From NCBI GenBank assembly GCA_009746045.1, contig RPFO01001021.1:227001-291000 (forward strand): a stretch of DNA of 64,000 nt. The letters run 5' to 3'. Positions within the stretch are counted from its first letter, which is position 1. Every line of letters starts with the position of its first letter. Below the pieces are notes generated by a model, which was given only the letters and a program-made list of their open reading frames with translations, did no database searches and was not told the DNA's origin. Position numbers and translations under genes: made by a program. Below are positions 24,270 to 36,700 of the stretch, piece after piece. The stretch is from Mesostigma viride (lineage: Eukaryota > Streptophyta > Mesostigmatophyceae > Mesostigmatales > Mesostigmataceae).

Positions 24270-24783
24270 GGCGCAGCGCCGGGCTGTTCCCCGGTAATTC
24301 CCGCGCGAAAGTTGACGAAATTCGGTGCGCGCGTGCAATGTTGACTGAAATTCGGTGTGCAAGGCTATGGTAGCTGAAAATTTATTGCTCACGGAATACG
24401 AAGCCATTGTGTACCGGATTTCGCTTGTTCGAACGGCATTGTCATAGGGAAAAATAATATTCACAAAAAAACTCGCGAAACGCTGCTGTATTGGGTGTGA
24501 ACGAGGACAAGCACGCAGTTGGCGCAGTTTTTGCTCGCCGTCCGACCAGACCCGTGCATCTTTAAGGTAAGGTCTCGTTGCCCAAACTACTTGACGGTGG
24601 AAACGAACACGTTCCACCAGTTCCTTACATCATTTCAAAGAAACCCAGCGTAGGATTTCCCTTAATTTTGCGTTTCCGATTTTTACGCCCCTTCCGCGAA
24701 AAAGTGAGAATTATAGGAGCGCTGACAGGGGCAACACTGCATGTCATGCTTTTAATCGCTTTTTCGTCTTTTCTTGCAGCTAT
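24270..24783. other. Compositionally distinct segment with weak coding potential
   Basis: This stretch is richer in A/T than its surroundings and contains a direct repeat around gttgacgaaattcggtg. Minus-strand codons from 24617 (MERVRFHRQVVW) run into LINE text. A plus-strand frame at 24578-24787 encodes 69 residues with a hydrophobic end. Neither resembles a family I know. It may be the 5' region of the zinc-ribbon frame that follows. Confidence 0.25.
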
Positions 24784-24951
24784 ATGACTTCGCTTGGGCG
24801 CAGCAACATCGCCCGGTGTTTATCCTGCGGGCGGGGCTTGCTGGCCCCGTCCGGAGTGTGCTCGGGGTGCGGGAAAAACCACAGCTACTGGTTTATAACG
24901 TCGACAACCCCCCATTTTCTGGTCATTAACCGGCGTATTCTTGTGGTTTAA
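24784..24951 (+). CDS. Small zinc-ribbon protein, 55 residues (candidate)
   Basis: An ATG frame of 55 codons plus stop. It carries CLSCGRG near residues 12-18 and CSGCGKN near 26-32, that is CxxC-(11)-CxxC, the pattern of a zinc ribbon, followed by an aromatic and beta-rich tail ending RRILVV. Such ribbons occur in ribosomal proteins, RNA polymerase subunits, transposases and viral proteins. This one is too short to assign. The preceding ttttcgtcttttcttgcag ends three bases before ATG and fits a 3' splice site, so it may be a terminal exon of a larger gene. A degenerate mobile fragment is the alternative. Confidence 0.4.
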   Translation: MTSLGRSNIARCLSCGRGLLAPSGVCSGCGKNHSYWFITSTTPHFLVINRRILVV

Positions 24952-25262
24952 GCTTCCGGCGACGGGCGAAAAGAGCTCTTACCATGACGGCATGCTCTGG
25001 GGAGGCGTTCCGAGAAGGACTGGGGCGGGCAGGCAAATTTACACGCGACAGTGCCCGCACGTCGCCTGCGCACCCCGGCGTACAAGGCAAAGCGCAGTGT
25101 TTCCCTCCTGGACGGCCCATCGCTGCCTTTGCCGGGCGGCATGTTGGGGAGGCGGCTCCTTCTTCCTTTCTTACCGCCCGTTTCATAGTTCATACCCCGT
25201 GAGTTTCCCAACGGAGGCGTGTTAATGATGAGCGGCTGCATGCATGAATGAACGGGTGTATG
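24952..25262. other. Unassigned GC-rich spacer
   Basis: Overlapping short frames on both strands but no recognisable domain. The cccaacggaggcgtgttaat text near 25207-25226 resembles the LINE 3' UTR block, so part of this is probably LINE tail. Confidence 0.35.
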
Positions 25263-26378
25263 AATGAGGGAGGGGGGGAGGGAGGGAGGGAGGGAGGGAG
25301 GGAGGGAGGGAGGGAGGGAGGGAGGGAGGGAGGGAGGGAGGGAGGGAGGGAGGGAGGGAGGGAGGGAGGAGGGAGGGAGGGAGGGAGGGAGGGAGGGAGG
25401 GAGGGAGAGGAGGGAGGGAGGAGGGAGGGAGGGAGGAGAGGAGGGAGGAGGGAGGGAGGGAGGGAGGGAGGGAGGAGGGAGGGAGGGAGGGAGGGAGGGA
25501 GGGAGGGAGGGAGGAGGGAGGGAGGGAGGAGGGAGGGAGGGAGGGAGGGAGGAGAGGAGGGAGGGAGGGAGGGAGGGAGGGAGGGAGGGAGGGAGGGAGG
25601 GAGGGAGGGAGGAGGGAGGGAGGGAGGGAGGGAGGGAGGGAGGGAGGGAGGGAGGAGGGAGGGAGGGAGGGAGGGAGGGAGGAGGGAGGGAGGGAGGGAG
25701 GGAGGAGGGAGGGAGGGAGGGAGGGAGGGAGGGAGGGAGGGAGGGAGGGAGGGAGGGAGGGAGGGAGGGAGGGAGGGAGGGAGGAGGGAGGAGGGAGGGA
25801 GGAGGGAGGGAGGGAGGGAGGAGGGAGGGAGGGAGGAGGGAGGGAGGGAGGGAGGGAGGAGGGAGGGAGGGAGGGAGGAGGGAGGGAGGGAGGGAGGGAG
25901 GGAGGGAGGGAGGGAGGGAGGGAGGGAGGGAGGGAGGGAGGGAGGGAGGAGGGAGGGAGGGAGGGAGGGAGGGAGGGAGGAGGAGGGAGGGAGGGAGGGA
26001 GGGAGGGAGGGAGGGGAGGGAGGGAGGAGGGAGGGAGGGAGGGAGGAGGGAGGGAGGGAGGGAGGGAGGGAGGGAGGGAGGGAGGGAGGGAGGGAGGGAG
26101 GGAGGGAGGGAGGGAGGGAGGGGGAGGAGGGAGGAGGGAGGGAGGGAGGGAGGGAGGGAGGGAGGGAGGGAGGGAGGGAGGAGGGAGGGAGGGAGGGAGG
26201 GAGGGAGGGAGGGAGGGAGGGAGGAGGGAGGGAGGGAGGGAGGGAGGGAGGGAGGGAGGGAGGAGGGAGGGAGGGAGGGAGGGAGGGAGGAGGGAGGGAG
26301 GGAGGGAGGGAGGGGGAGGAGGGAGGGAGGAGGGAGGGAGGGAGGGAGGGAGGGAGGGAGGGAGGGAGGGAGGGAGGG
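25263..26378 (+). repeat. 1.1-kb homopurine (GGGA)n microsatellite
   Basis: Almost pure gggagggag over about 1,115 bases, with occasional gga and gggga slips. The plus strand is entirely purine. The very long open frames on both strands (REGG repeats on plus, PPSL repeats on minus) are products of the repeat. Confidence 0.97.
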
Positions 26379-26387
26379 TATGTATGA

Positions 26388-26587
<200 letters not shown>

Positions 26588-26816
26588 CTACGTGTATGCA
26601 TGGGTGGGTGGATACATGTGTATGTGTGTGTGGGTGGGTGGGTAAGGGATCGACGTGTGTGTGTGTATGTGTGTGTGTGTGTGTGCTTCTCTGCTTAGGC
26701 GTTGGAGCACACGCATGCACTGGAGGAAGGGGGTGATGAAAACCCAGACCAACTGTCGCACCCACCCCTCCACCTTCACCAAGCGTAAGGCCAAGCGTGC
26801 CATGGGGGTAGGGTAG

Positions 26817-26969
26817 CGGACGCAAGTCACCAACGTCAGGGTGCTCACCAGGCTGGTGGATGAGAAGATGGGGGGCAGGCCCCTGTCAGATGCAGAGAAG
26901 AAGAAAAGGAAAAGGATGCAGCAGGGCCGTGAGAACGTGCCCCCGGGTGTGGCATTAGCCACTATATAG
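26817..26969 (+). pseudogene. Short coding-like fragment, unknown family
   Basis: The plus-strand frame reads [20 protein letters not shown], then a Lys/Arg-rich patch (KKKRKRMQQGREN), and stops at tag (26967-26969). An in-frame stop lies just upstream at about 26815, after another coding-like segment. It looks like a charged helical piece of a broken gene or element. Confidence 0.25.
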
Positions 26970-27129
26970 CTAGCTAGCTGGCTAGAGCTGTGTTATTAAT
27001 GCATTGTACTATAGGCATGTGCCCCCAAGTATGCCTTCCTGCATTGTAAATATGATGCATAATGTAATGATGTGTTGTTTGGAACCTTCTGTACACCAAG
27101 GTGGAATGATTGCCATGAAACCCTTGTAA

Positions 27130-27850
27130 GAACAATAGAAAGCTGCTTTTTCTGTGGTATTTATGCTAGCATCTGTCACCAATTTGTCATCCAACCAGCC
27201 TGAAGCTTTGTGGGCAGGCTGCATGGGATGTGTTTCGAACATGTGCCAAGTTCCAGTCCAACTGAGTTCATTTGATGTCATTATATATGCACATGTGTGA
27301 TGAAACCCTTGGAAAACACTGAAAAACTGCATTTTGTGGTATTTATGCTAGCATTTGTCACCAATTTGTCATCCAACCAGCCTGAAACTTTGTGGGCATG
27401 CTGCATGGGATGTGTTTAGAACATGTGCAAAGTTCCAGGCCCAACTGAGTTCATTTGGTGTCATTATGTATGCATATGTGTGATAAAACCCTTAAAAAAC
27501 CATGAAAAACTGCATTTTTTGGGTATTTATGCTAGCATTTGTCACCAATTTGTCATCCAACCAGCCTGAAACTTTGTGGGCATGCTGCATGGGATGTGTT
27601 TAGAACATGTGCAAAGTTCCAGGCCCAACTGAGTTCATTTGGTGTCATTATGTATGCATATGTGTGATAAAACCCTTAAAAAACCATGAAAAACTGCATT
27701 TTTTGGGTATTTATGCTAGCATTTGTCACCAATTTGTCATCCAACCAGCCTGAAACTTTGTGGGCATGCTGCATGGGATGTGTTTAGAACATGTGCAAAG
27801 TTCCAGGCCCAACTGAGTTCATTTGATGTCATTATATATGCATACATGCC
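27130..27850 (+). repeat. 182-184-bp AT-rich satellite, four copies
   Basis: The phrase ccaatttgtcatccaacc recurs at about 27179, 27361, 27545 and 27729, giving spacings of 182, 184 and 184. The two central monomers are nearly identical and the outer ones more diverged, as expected for unequal exchange. There is no coding capacity. Confidence 0.9.
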
Positions 27851-28049
27851 AGAAAGTGCTGAAAATACGGTATTTTTTGCTAGCAAATGTCACCATGTTA
27901 CCATGGTGCCGACTCCCAAAAAATTTTTTGACCACATGGCATCATAAGATATCTGATTAGGTACCTTGGTGCCAAATTTGAGGCCAAACTGACTATTAGC
28001 CTATCTTGAAATAATTACCAGGGAACAAAAACGCGTTTTTGGATTGATG

Positions 28050-28139
28050 TGGCGTCCATGTCTCGGCAACGCATAGGTCATCAGGATCTTCAGAATGCCT
28101 GACGACGACTAATTGGAGAGGTCACGCGCCGACCGCCGT
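28050..28139 (-). pseudogene. Short LINE fragment bordering a satellite
   Basis: The text gtcatcaggatcttcagaat, gcctgacgacgac, gagaggtcacgcgccgaccg and ccgtg matches 23748-23806 and leads into the same 9-bp satellite. Confidence 0.7.
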
Positions 28140-28455
28140 GCATGAACTGCATGAACTGAAAGCTGCAGAGGAGTGACCTGCATGTCATCTGCATGTCATA
28201 TGCATCAGAACTGCATGAACTGCATGAACTGCATGAACTGCATGAACTGCATGAACTGCATGAACTGCATGAACTGCATGAACTGCATGAACTGCATGAA
28301 CCGTGCATGAACTGCGTAAACTGCATGAACTGCATGAACTGCATGAACTGCATGAACTGCATGAACTGCATGAACTGCATGAACTGCATGAACTGCATGA
28401 ACTGCATGAACTGCATGAGCTGCATGAACTGCATGAACTGCATGAACGGCATGAA
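28140..28455 (+). repeat. 9-bp satellite array (CTGCATGAA)
   Basis: About 30 units after the same junction and the same ctgaaagctgcag interruption seen at 23805-23850. The two arrays therefore share an ancestor and did not arise separately. Confidence 0.9.
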
Positions 28456-28849
28456 CGTGGTCGTCCATGATGCCCTCTGATCATCATGTCATGCAGGGTC
28501 AGAATGCAGTCCGGATCATCAGGCTCAAGCTCGCCTTGGTCGGGTGCCGCATTTTAATGACTCACATGTGTTCGATGTAGATGGCTCTATAGTGGAGTAC
28601 GCTGAAGGGCGTGACGTGGTGGAGGATCGAGCCGGTGATGGCGGGGGCGCTGGCCGGGCCGCCGGGAGGGAGCTAGGAGGGTGGGGCCGGAGGTTCTAGC
28701 TAACGTAGAGGACATATTATGGGGGGCCTAGGACTCTCCGTGATTTGGAAAAAGATGATATCCAGACAAGGCCAAGTGGGCTCACTGTCATAGAGGACAA
28801 CGACCCCCTTCCATTGGGGAAGCCGCGTGTTTGCACGCGTGGGAATTAG
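28456..28849. other. Unassigned intergenic sequence
   Basis: No gene, RNA or known repeat could be supported. It borders the unknown element copy B. Confidence 0.35.
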
Positions 28850-29570
28850 CAAGCTAGGGCAAGACCCCGGCCTAGGGTCCGGCCGTAAGGATGGAGCGGA
28901 GTGTGGGTGCGGAAATGGACGGAGCCCTGGCAGATCAGACTCGCCATCAGAGCGCATGAGAAGGGAGTTGAGAATGATGTGTTGGAGTTGGGGGCGGGAG
29001 CACCCAAACAGAGACCTGATGTTATTAAACCAGGTACCGTCCGAGTCGATGAGGCGGTCGATGCTGTCGAGATACATAGATGCACAGGTCGTAAAGCGAA
29101 GCGTAGTCCCCGAAGATCGAAGAGGCGATGCAGAGCATGGCGCGGGGCCATGTTGGTCCAGTGTTGATCGTCGACTTTAAAAGGTTGGGGCCGAAAGCGC
29201 TGTTCTGTTGGGCACGATTCTGCTGGGCGACTGCGTTTGGGATCAGCCGATGCCGAGGGCGAGGCCACAGTCCTGAGCCGAGTGCACTACTAACGCTTGA
29301 GTAGTGTCCCCGCTGCCTGGCAGGCCGGGCGGAACTACAGCGGGAGCTGCAGGCCGGCGAATTTTCTTGGCTCATTGCAGCCGCCCGGCTTCGTTGCGTA
29401 GTCGAGCGTTTGCTCATCATAATATTGCGTTTTAGCTTCGGAAAAATATATCAGCGTGTGCATCTTAGAAAGACGAAGCGATTGGGATACTCATGGCGGA
29501 ATTTGGTGCCCAAACTTGAAAGTTATGAGCTCCGCCGTCAGCCATGGCTACCTCGTGGCTGCATGTCCGA
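28850..29570 (-). mobile_element. Unknown dispersed element, copy B
   Basis: The reverse complement matches copy A (16320-16935). It has a 26-codon frame starting MADGGAHNFQ and ending ASSF near the 29570 end, then a frame from 29420 starting MMSKRSTTQRSRAAAMS. The second frame shifts relative to copy A, and the PKRSRPAES stretch continues in another frame (28846-29268), so this copy has indels. LINE sequence abuts at about 29575. Confidence 0.45.
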
Positions 29571-29574
29571 GGGA

Positions 29575-29965
29575 GGAAATGCGGCGTTCAAACTTGGCTG
29601 GGACCACTATGTAGGTTGGCCAGCAACTGCTGTGTATAGTTCATGGCAGGTTTACCAATCTTTCTAGGAATGTCCTTGGGGCCAGGCCGGCCAGGGCAGG
29701 ATATGCCACCCTGGCTGGCCAAGTTGCTAGCTGGCCGGGCGCCGGCCAGACCGAGGTAGGTGTCTACCTGACTGGTGCGAGCAAGGTGTCCTACGAATAT
29801 GCTATCCTATGTACACTGCCTAATCTCGGCCCTAATGCGAGGCATACCCTTATACAAAGACTCTGATGACCTGTGTTGCAAACCCTATGCTCAGGACCTG
29901 TCGGAGCATCCTGTAAACCGGGTTGTCCAGCCGTGTGCAGGGCATCAGGTGCGGTAACAGAGCCG
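29575..29965 (-). pseudogene. LINE C-terminal fragment
   Basis: The DNA parallels 43790-44110 and 21980-22290: ttcaaacttggctgggacca, gttcatggcaggt, gtccttggggccaggcc, cctgactggtgcgagcaagg, atacaaagactctgatgacc and ggacctgtcggagcatcc. No intact frame remains. Confidence 0.7.
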
Positions 29966-30591
29966 GTGTGTCACTCAGTGCCCTGCCCCCTGAATGCTCG
30001 ATCCTTAATTAATGCTAGTACCCGACTTACCGTTAGAATCGAACGCATCTTCACCTCAATTCGAGGGTTTAATGCTCTGTGGCTCCCCGGCGGGACCGCA
30101 TGCCATGAATAATTTTATTAATGGACCCGGTACGTGGCGGTGGCCATGGCGGTGGGGGTGGCTGCGGTGTTGCATGGTGATGGCCGCTATGGTGGCGGCG
30201 GCGGTGCATGCAGAGGTGGAGATCGGCGGCCGGGGGAGGCGGTGGCAGTTTTGGTACGTGGCCAGTGGTTGCGGTGATGATGCCTGGGCAGCAGTGGTGG
30301 TGTTGGTGTTGGCAACGTCCGTATGTGGCAACGGCAGTACGCCGGAGGCAGCAGTGATGGTGGTGGTGGCGTTGGCGTTGGTATTGGCGGCGTTGGTGTT
30401 GGCATTGGTGTTGGCGGTGTGTGTGTGTGGGGGAAGGGGAGGGCGGTTATGGCGCGGTGGCATTGGCGGTGGTGGTAGCACGGCAGTCGTGGGGTTCAAA
30501 TAGGCCGATAAGACTACCAGTTATGGACTAACACAACTCTAGCTGCATGTTGTCAAGTTCAAGAAATGTGAGAAAATAAGGCATACTTGTC
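29966..30591. other. Spacer with G-rich low-complexity DNA
   Basis: From about 30125 to 30500 the plus strand consists of ggtggcg and ttggtgttggc type repeats. These give an apparent Val/Ala/Leu-rich or Pro/Thr-rich protein in several frames. I consider this non-coding. The remainder holds no recognisable feature until the 3' UTR of CASP. Confidence 0.4.
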
Positions 30592-30597
30592 TTTATT
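30592..30597 (-). promoter_or_regulatory. Candidate poly(A) signal of CASP
   Basis: AATAAA on the minus strand, about 130 bases downstream of the CASP stop codon. Confidence 0.4.
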
Positions 30598-30726
30598 GGG
30601 AGTTGGACTATATGCATGTGCAGCGCGGGCTGGGCACCTGTGAGCCAGGTGGCGCCTGATATAACAGACCAGTCCAGGCAAATAATGGCATATGACTGAG
30701 CAGCAGACAGCTGCTGTACAAGGCAC

Positions 30727-33700
30727 CTAAGGACCGAGAACCTTCTTATGGGAGGTGATATCGTGAGACGTCTGCAGGAGCGCTCCCATCTTCTCCGCAA
30801 GTTTTTCCCCAAACGTGTAGGCCGTATGGCTACCCTGCAACGCGCCCTCTGATTCGATGTCCCCGACCAACCCTTCCCCGGCATCTCCTAGCGCCTGTTC
30901 CAAGCCCAGACCAGCCGCGTCCTCTGGCGCCAGCAAGGCAACGGCGGCGATGTCGGTGGCTGATGTCGGGGAGGCTGATGCCGCCGCGGCATACGAGGAA
31001 CGATACAGGATGAGCAGCACGAGCAGGTGCAGCAGGATGGTGTAGATGAAGAAGAACATGCGCGCGTACTTGTTGCCGAGGACAAAGCGGCCGCCGCGCA
31101 GGGTGATCTGCCAGGGGGCAGGTTGGGAGAAGCCCGACGCAAACGCGAATTCAAGCAAACAACAAAAGACAGTGGGCACCGAGAGCATGCACTTAGTCGT
31201 ATCTCAGATCTATTTATGGCATTGCTTGTCTGCATGGCTGCGGCAAATAGCACAGCAAATGCAGTCACGACCTACATAGCCCTGCCCTTACCATTGTCAC
31301 TATTGAACCATGAGCGACCATGACCCCCCCCATACTTAGCCCTGCCCTTACCCTTGTCACGATTGAACCATGAGCGACCATGACCACCCCAACCCCTTCA
31401 CCGTCTCGTGATTGCAACCCCCCCTCACCTTGTCGTGCAGTCGCAGGTTGTTGTAGCTCTTCTCATGCTCCTGCTTGTTGAACTCGAGGAAGGGGTTCAT
31501 CTTTTCCTCGTACAACTTCTCGTACGTGCCTTCCACGCTCGCGTAGCTGTCCCCCGCGCAGCTGCCCAGGTACCGGAGGCCACGCAGCAGGCTATTAATA
31601 GCCCTTGGTCGAGTGTGCTCGCTCCCGTACCCATGCTTGGCCACCAGCTGGGCCACGCCAGGGATGGCCCGTAAGGCGGCCCCGCCGATGCCAGTGTCTT
31701 CCGGGGCCCATCGCGACGAGTTGTTATTGTTGTTGCTGTTGTTGCTGCTGGCGCTCGCGGGGTCGTCCGCCCGGCTGCCAGGCGCCATGATCTGTTGGTT
31801 GTAGCGCTGCAGGTAGCGGACTTTCTCGAACAGGGACACGTTGTCGTTGGTGAGCTTCTCCACTTGGCGCGAGCTGGCGTCTGCGGAAGGGACAGAGGAA
31901 TAAGGGGGGGTGTTGGAAGGGGCACAAAGGACGCAGGAGTGAGAGAGTGATATTTGAACGAGACGGGGATGTGAGGACAAGGGGGACGTGTGAGCAAAGG
32001 CGATGCATGAATGGGAGGGATGGACGCACGGCGCACAACTGGGGACACAATAAATTTCTTCTTGACACGCCAACAAATAGCGCTCAAAACAAACCAACCA
32101 ACAAAAATAGTGATAGTGATAGTGATAATGATAATGATAATAATAATAAGGCAACCTCAGCGAATCAGCAGAGAGGTAAGAGAGGTAGAAGAGGTCTAGC
32201 TTCAGAAAACGCCTCGCAAAAAGAACGCCAAATGGAAGCTAGCCAGAAGATCGCTGCCTGCCAGCCAGAGAAGGGGCAAGCCGTGAAAGCCACACACATA
32301 AGGTAGAGCAAATCAATCAACGAGAGTGCAGCAAGTAATCAGCAGAAGGCTATCGGCAAAGCACACTATCTGCCGTGACCCACCCAGCTTGTCCTGCAGC
32401 GCCCGGTTCTCCAGTTCCAACGTGGCGTTCCGCGCCCGCAGCCGGTCCCTTTGCCCACACACAATGTCCAGCAAAGAGCCATCGCTGCCGACGCCACCCT
32501 GTGCGCCCGAGTCCATGCCAGGTGTCATCACCCACTCAGCCCCCTCCCCAGCCCCCGCCTTGGACGGCGAGGGGCCAGCAACGCCTGACACAATACGGAG
32601 CGGGGTAGCAGGGCCGCCGCTGCTGCTGGTCGCTGCCACATCGGCCAGCGGCCCCGTCCGCCCCGACAGCTGCAGGCTGGCCAGGAGCGCGCCGCCCTCG
32701 GCCGGTTGCGGATGCGTGCGGCCAGCGCGGCTGCTCCCGGCCTCGCTGCGGGAGTGCTGGAGCTCCTCTGTGCTCTGCGGTGCCAGGGAGGTGCCAGCAC
32801 AGGGCCAGGTGTTGGGGGGTGGGGTGGGTTGGGTTGGGAATGGGGAAACTGGAAAAGTCAGCACAGAAGCCACCAGGGCTAACAATGACAGCCAACCCAC
32901 TCTGTCCGTGCGTCAAGAATGGATCGGTGACAGTATCACGCTGCACAACGCACGAGCGCAGGTTACCGAAGCCTTTGGCTTGTCCCTTCCACGGGTGGCT
33001 GAAGCCGTGGGAGGCTGTCTGGTTCAACATTATCATTTCCGAAGCCCCGTTACCATGCTGAAAGTCCTCTCTCACCCACTCGCTAGTCCTAATGGTGTCC
33101 TATTTTGTTGTTCTGTTATTAATGGTCCCATCTTTAACCTACATGCGCAGATAGGTCAAGTCAGCCCCCCAGAGAGCACGGTCCCGCGGTGCTCATGGGA
33201 GCGAGGCAGTCACGTGCCTCTCTTTGACGAATGCATTACGTAATTGATGGTAGCCAGGTTTCAGCTCCCGCCCATTTCTCCGCCCACAGCAAACCTTCTG
33301 GCTCATCATGTCAGCTTCCATACAGCCTGCGATGCTGCCTGGCCCGACGTATCTTGCTCAGCCTCAACAACGCATGCCTCTTGCCAGGTAGAACAAGTCC
33401 CATACCAACAGGCCTCAGTTGGCCAGACTAAGCCAATAGACTTATTCGTTCGTCCTGCACCACAGCAGGCCATTTTGCTGCATGCACATGCCCCAAACAA
33501 CCATACCCTGATGCTTCAGTAGTACATCTATTGTAACTAGATGCCCAAACAACATTTCCAGGTTGCCTATATTACAGTAACGTATTGCCCCTCACCCGCA
33601 GCAGATCCTCACAAAAGAATCTCCACAACGGAAAAAACTGCCTCGAGGCACTTCAATGCTTCATTTTAAAATGTATTATTAGTTGAACAATATCATGTTA

Positions 33701-36700
33701 TCTCCTGTTGCCCCTCACCCGCAGTAGGTCCTCCTCCAGCGACAGAATCAGCGTCTCCTGCTGCTTGACCGTGGCCTCCGCCTCTTGCGCGCGCACATTC
33801 ACCTCCGTGAACGCCTGCTCTTTCTCGTGCAGGTCCGCCCTCAGCCGCGCCAGCTCCGCCACGAGCCTCCGGTTCTTGTCCTGCAGCTTCTCGTCCAATA
33901 ATTCCTCCACCGCCACCCCATAGTTCCCGCTGCCCGACCTCCCCCCCGATTGCTGCCCTCACCCTCATTCCCGTACCCACTCGCGTCCCCCCCATACGCC
34001 TGCTGCCCCACGCCACCACTCGACCGCGACCTCTTGAGCCCTGCGGGCGAGGGCAGCGCATCGCTGCCCGATTCCCCCCCACCGCCCATCTCCGCGCCCA
34101 CATCCTCCCAGTCGTCGGCCACCTCGGAGTCGATCAGCGCTTGGAGCACGCGCACGCGGCCCTTGAGCGCATCCACGGCTTCCGGTCGTGGGCGCTGTGA
34201 CAGCTCCCGTCGGAGCGCTGCCAGCTCACCCTCGCACTGCCGCAGCTGCGCGTGCAGCGCCTCCTGGGCCGCCATGTGGGCCGCGTGCTCCTCCTGGGGG
34301 TACAAAGTGGAAGGGTTGAATAGGGAAAGGGTTAATAACGGCAGTAGTTCATAAGGGGAAGGGTTAATAAGGGAAAGGGTAAATAACGGGAAAAGTTGAG
34401 AAGGGGAAGGGTTAACAAGGGAAAGGGTAAATAACGGGAAAAGTTGAGAAGGGGAAGGGTTAACAAGGGAAAGGGTAAATAACGGGAAAAGTTGAGAAGG
34501 GGAAGGGTTAACAAGGGAAAGGGTAAATAACGGGAAAAGTTGAGAAGGGGAAGGGTTAACAAGGGAAAGGGTTAATAAAGGGAAAAGCTGAGAAGGGGAA
34601 GGGTTTCACGATGCCTTCATGATTTTCATGAGGGGTCCATTTGGGAGAAATCTGCGGTAGAATGAGATGAAAAGGGAACGACAAGAAGGGGCAGAGGAGA
34701 GGGTACGTGGCGCGCCAGAAGCAAGGGTCATGCAAGGCGGCTATACGAAGCCAAGGTGTGCAGCGAAAGCAAAGCCTTTGGTTCCCCGGTGAGCCAAATG
34801 GGTCGTGTTGTCCATCGAGACACCCCACTGCCAGTGGGTCGTGTTGTCCATCGAGACACCCCACTGCCAGTGGGTCGTGTTGTCCATCGAGACACCCCAC
34901 TGCCAGTGGGTCGTGTTGTCCATCGAGACACCCCACTGCCAGTGGGTCGTGTTGTCCATCGAGACACCCCACTGCCAGGATGGGGTGGGCACGGGTGATG
35001 CGTTAGCTCATGCTTTGCTGTTACCGAGTCACACCCGCGTCGAGATGCTAACGATTCACCAATGAGCTAGCTCATATCAAGCCATATATACGATTCACCA
35101 AAGAGCTGGCTCATATCAAGCCATATATACGACTCACCAACAAGCTAGCTCATATAAAGCCATACGTATGATTCACCAACAAGCTAGCTCATATCAAGCC
35201 ATACATACGATTCGCCAAAGAGCTGGCTCATATAAAGCCATACATACGATTCACCAACGAGCTAGCTCATATCAAGCCATATATACGATTCACCAACGAG
35301 CTAGCTCATATCAAGCCATATGTACGATCCACCAACAAGCTAGCTCATATAAAGCCACCAATACAGCACCCATTGTCCATTTACCCACTACCCATTCCCC
35401 AATAAAGATTCAATCCAACTAGTTCCCAGCACCCATCAACTGAATGTTGATCTAGCATCTCAAGCCACCACCCACCGCCGGTACATGGGCAAACGGTTCC
35501 CACATCACGACCCACATCATGGGCAAACGGTTCCCACATCACGACCCACATCATGCGCAAACGGTTCCCACATCACGACCCACATCATGCGCAAACGGTT
35601 CCCACATCACGACCCACATCATGCGCAAACGGTTCCCACATCACGACCCACATCATGCGCAAACGGTTCCCACACCACGACCCACATCATGCGCAAACGG
35701 TTCCCACATCACGACCCACATCATGCGCAAACGGTTCCCACATCACGACCCACATCATGCGCAAACGGTTCCCACATCACGACCCACATCATGCGCAAAC
35801 GGTTCCCACATCACGACCCACATCATGCGCAAACGGTTCCTACATCACGACCCACATCATGCGCAAACGGTTCCTACATCATCACCCACATCATGGGCAA
35901 ACTGTAGCTATATCATGACCCACATCACACCCACCGCTCCAAGCAATCATCTCACACCACCCGTTGCCAGTGCGCTGGTCTAACTTGCTCAAGCCAATGA
36001 TCTCCCACCACCTCCAGCCTAGGCATTGCTCTATTTTCTCCAAGCACCAAACCAACCCACCCACCGCTCAAGGCCATTGGATCCTACCACCCACGGCCAG
36101 CACACGATCAAGTCCTCTAAACCAACTGCCCACACCACCACCCACCTGTACCACTAATAATGTATCATCACATTCACCAATAGCGTACCATCGCCGATGC
36201 CAACTACCCACACCACCACCCACTGCCTGTAAACAAATGGGCCCCACCTCAACCACACCACCACCCACTGCCTGTACACGCATCAAATGGGCCCCACCTC
36301 AACCACACCACCACCCACCGCCAGCCGCGCCTCCATGTCGGCCATCTCTCGGTTGACGCGCGCCAGAAGCTGGTCCTTCTCCAGCATGCGTGCCTCCAGA
36401 TCTGCGCTGCTGCCCGCCGTCACGCCGCCACCATCCACACCGCCACCACTTCCCGCCCATCCCCCCTCCGCGAGCGCGGACGCATGGTTGTTGCTGTTAC
36501 TGGCTGCTTGCTGCCGCAACCGTGCCAGCTCAGCCGCCATCTCGTCGCGCGACCGCTCGAGCTGCTGCGCGCGCTTCAGGGCACGTTCCACCTCCTCGGT
36601 GACGGCGTCCAGCTCCGCCTGCAGGGGCGAACCGAGCACGGGGGAGACCAACGGGGTGGAAGGGGGGAGAGCGGGGGTTTGAACGGGGGGGTGGGCAGGC

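Noticed and set aside
23804-24617. HELHEL, MNCMNC and AVHAVH proteins
   Set aside because: Products of the 9-bp satellite, which has no stop in several frames.
30120-30503. Val/Ala/Leu-rich membrane-like protein on the plus strand
   Set aside because: Low-complexity gtggtggcg and ttggtgttgg DNA, open in several frames on both strands.
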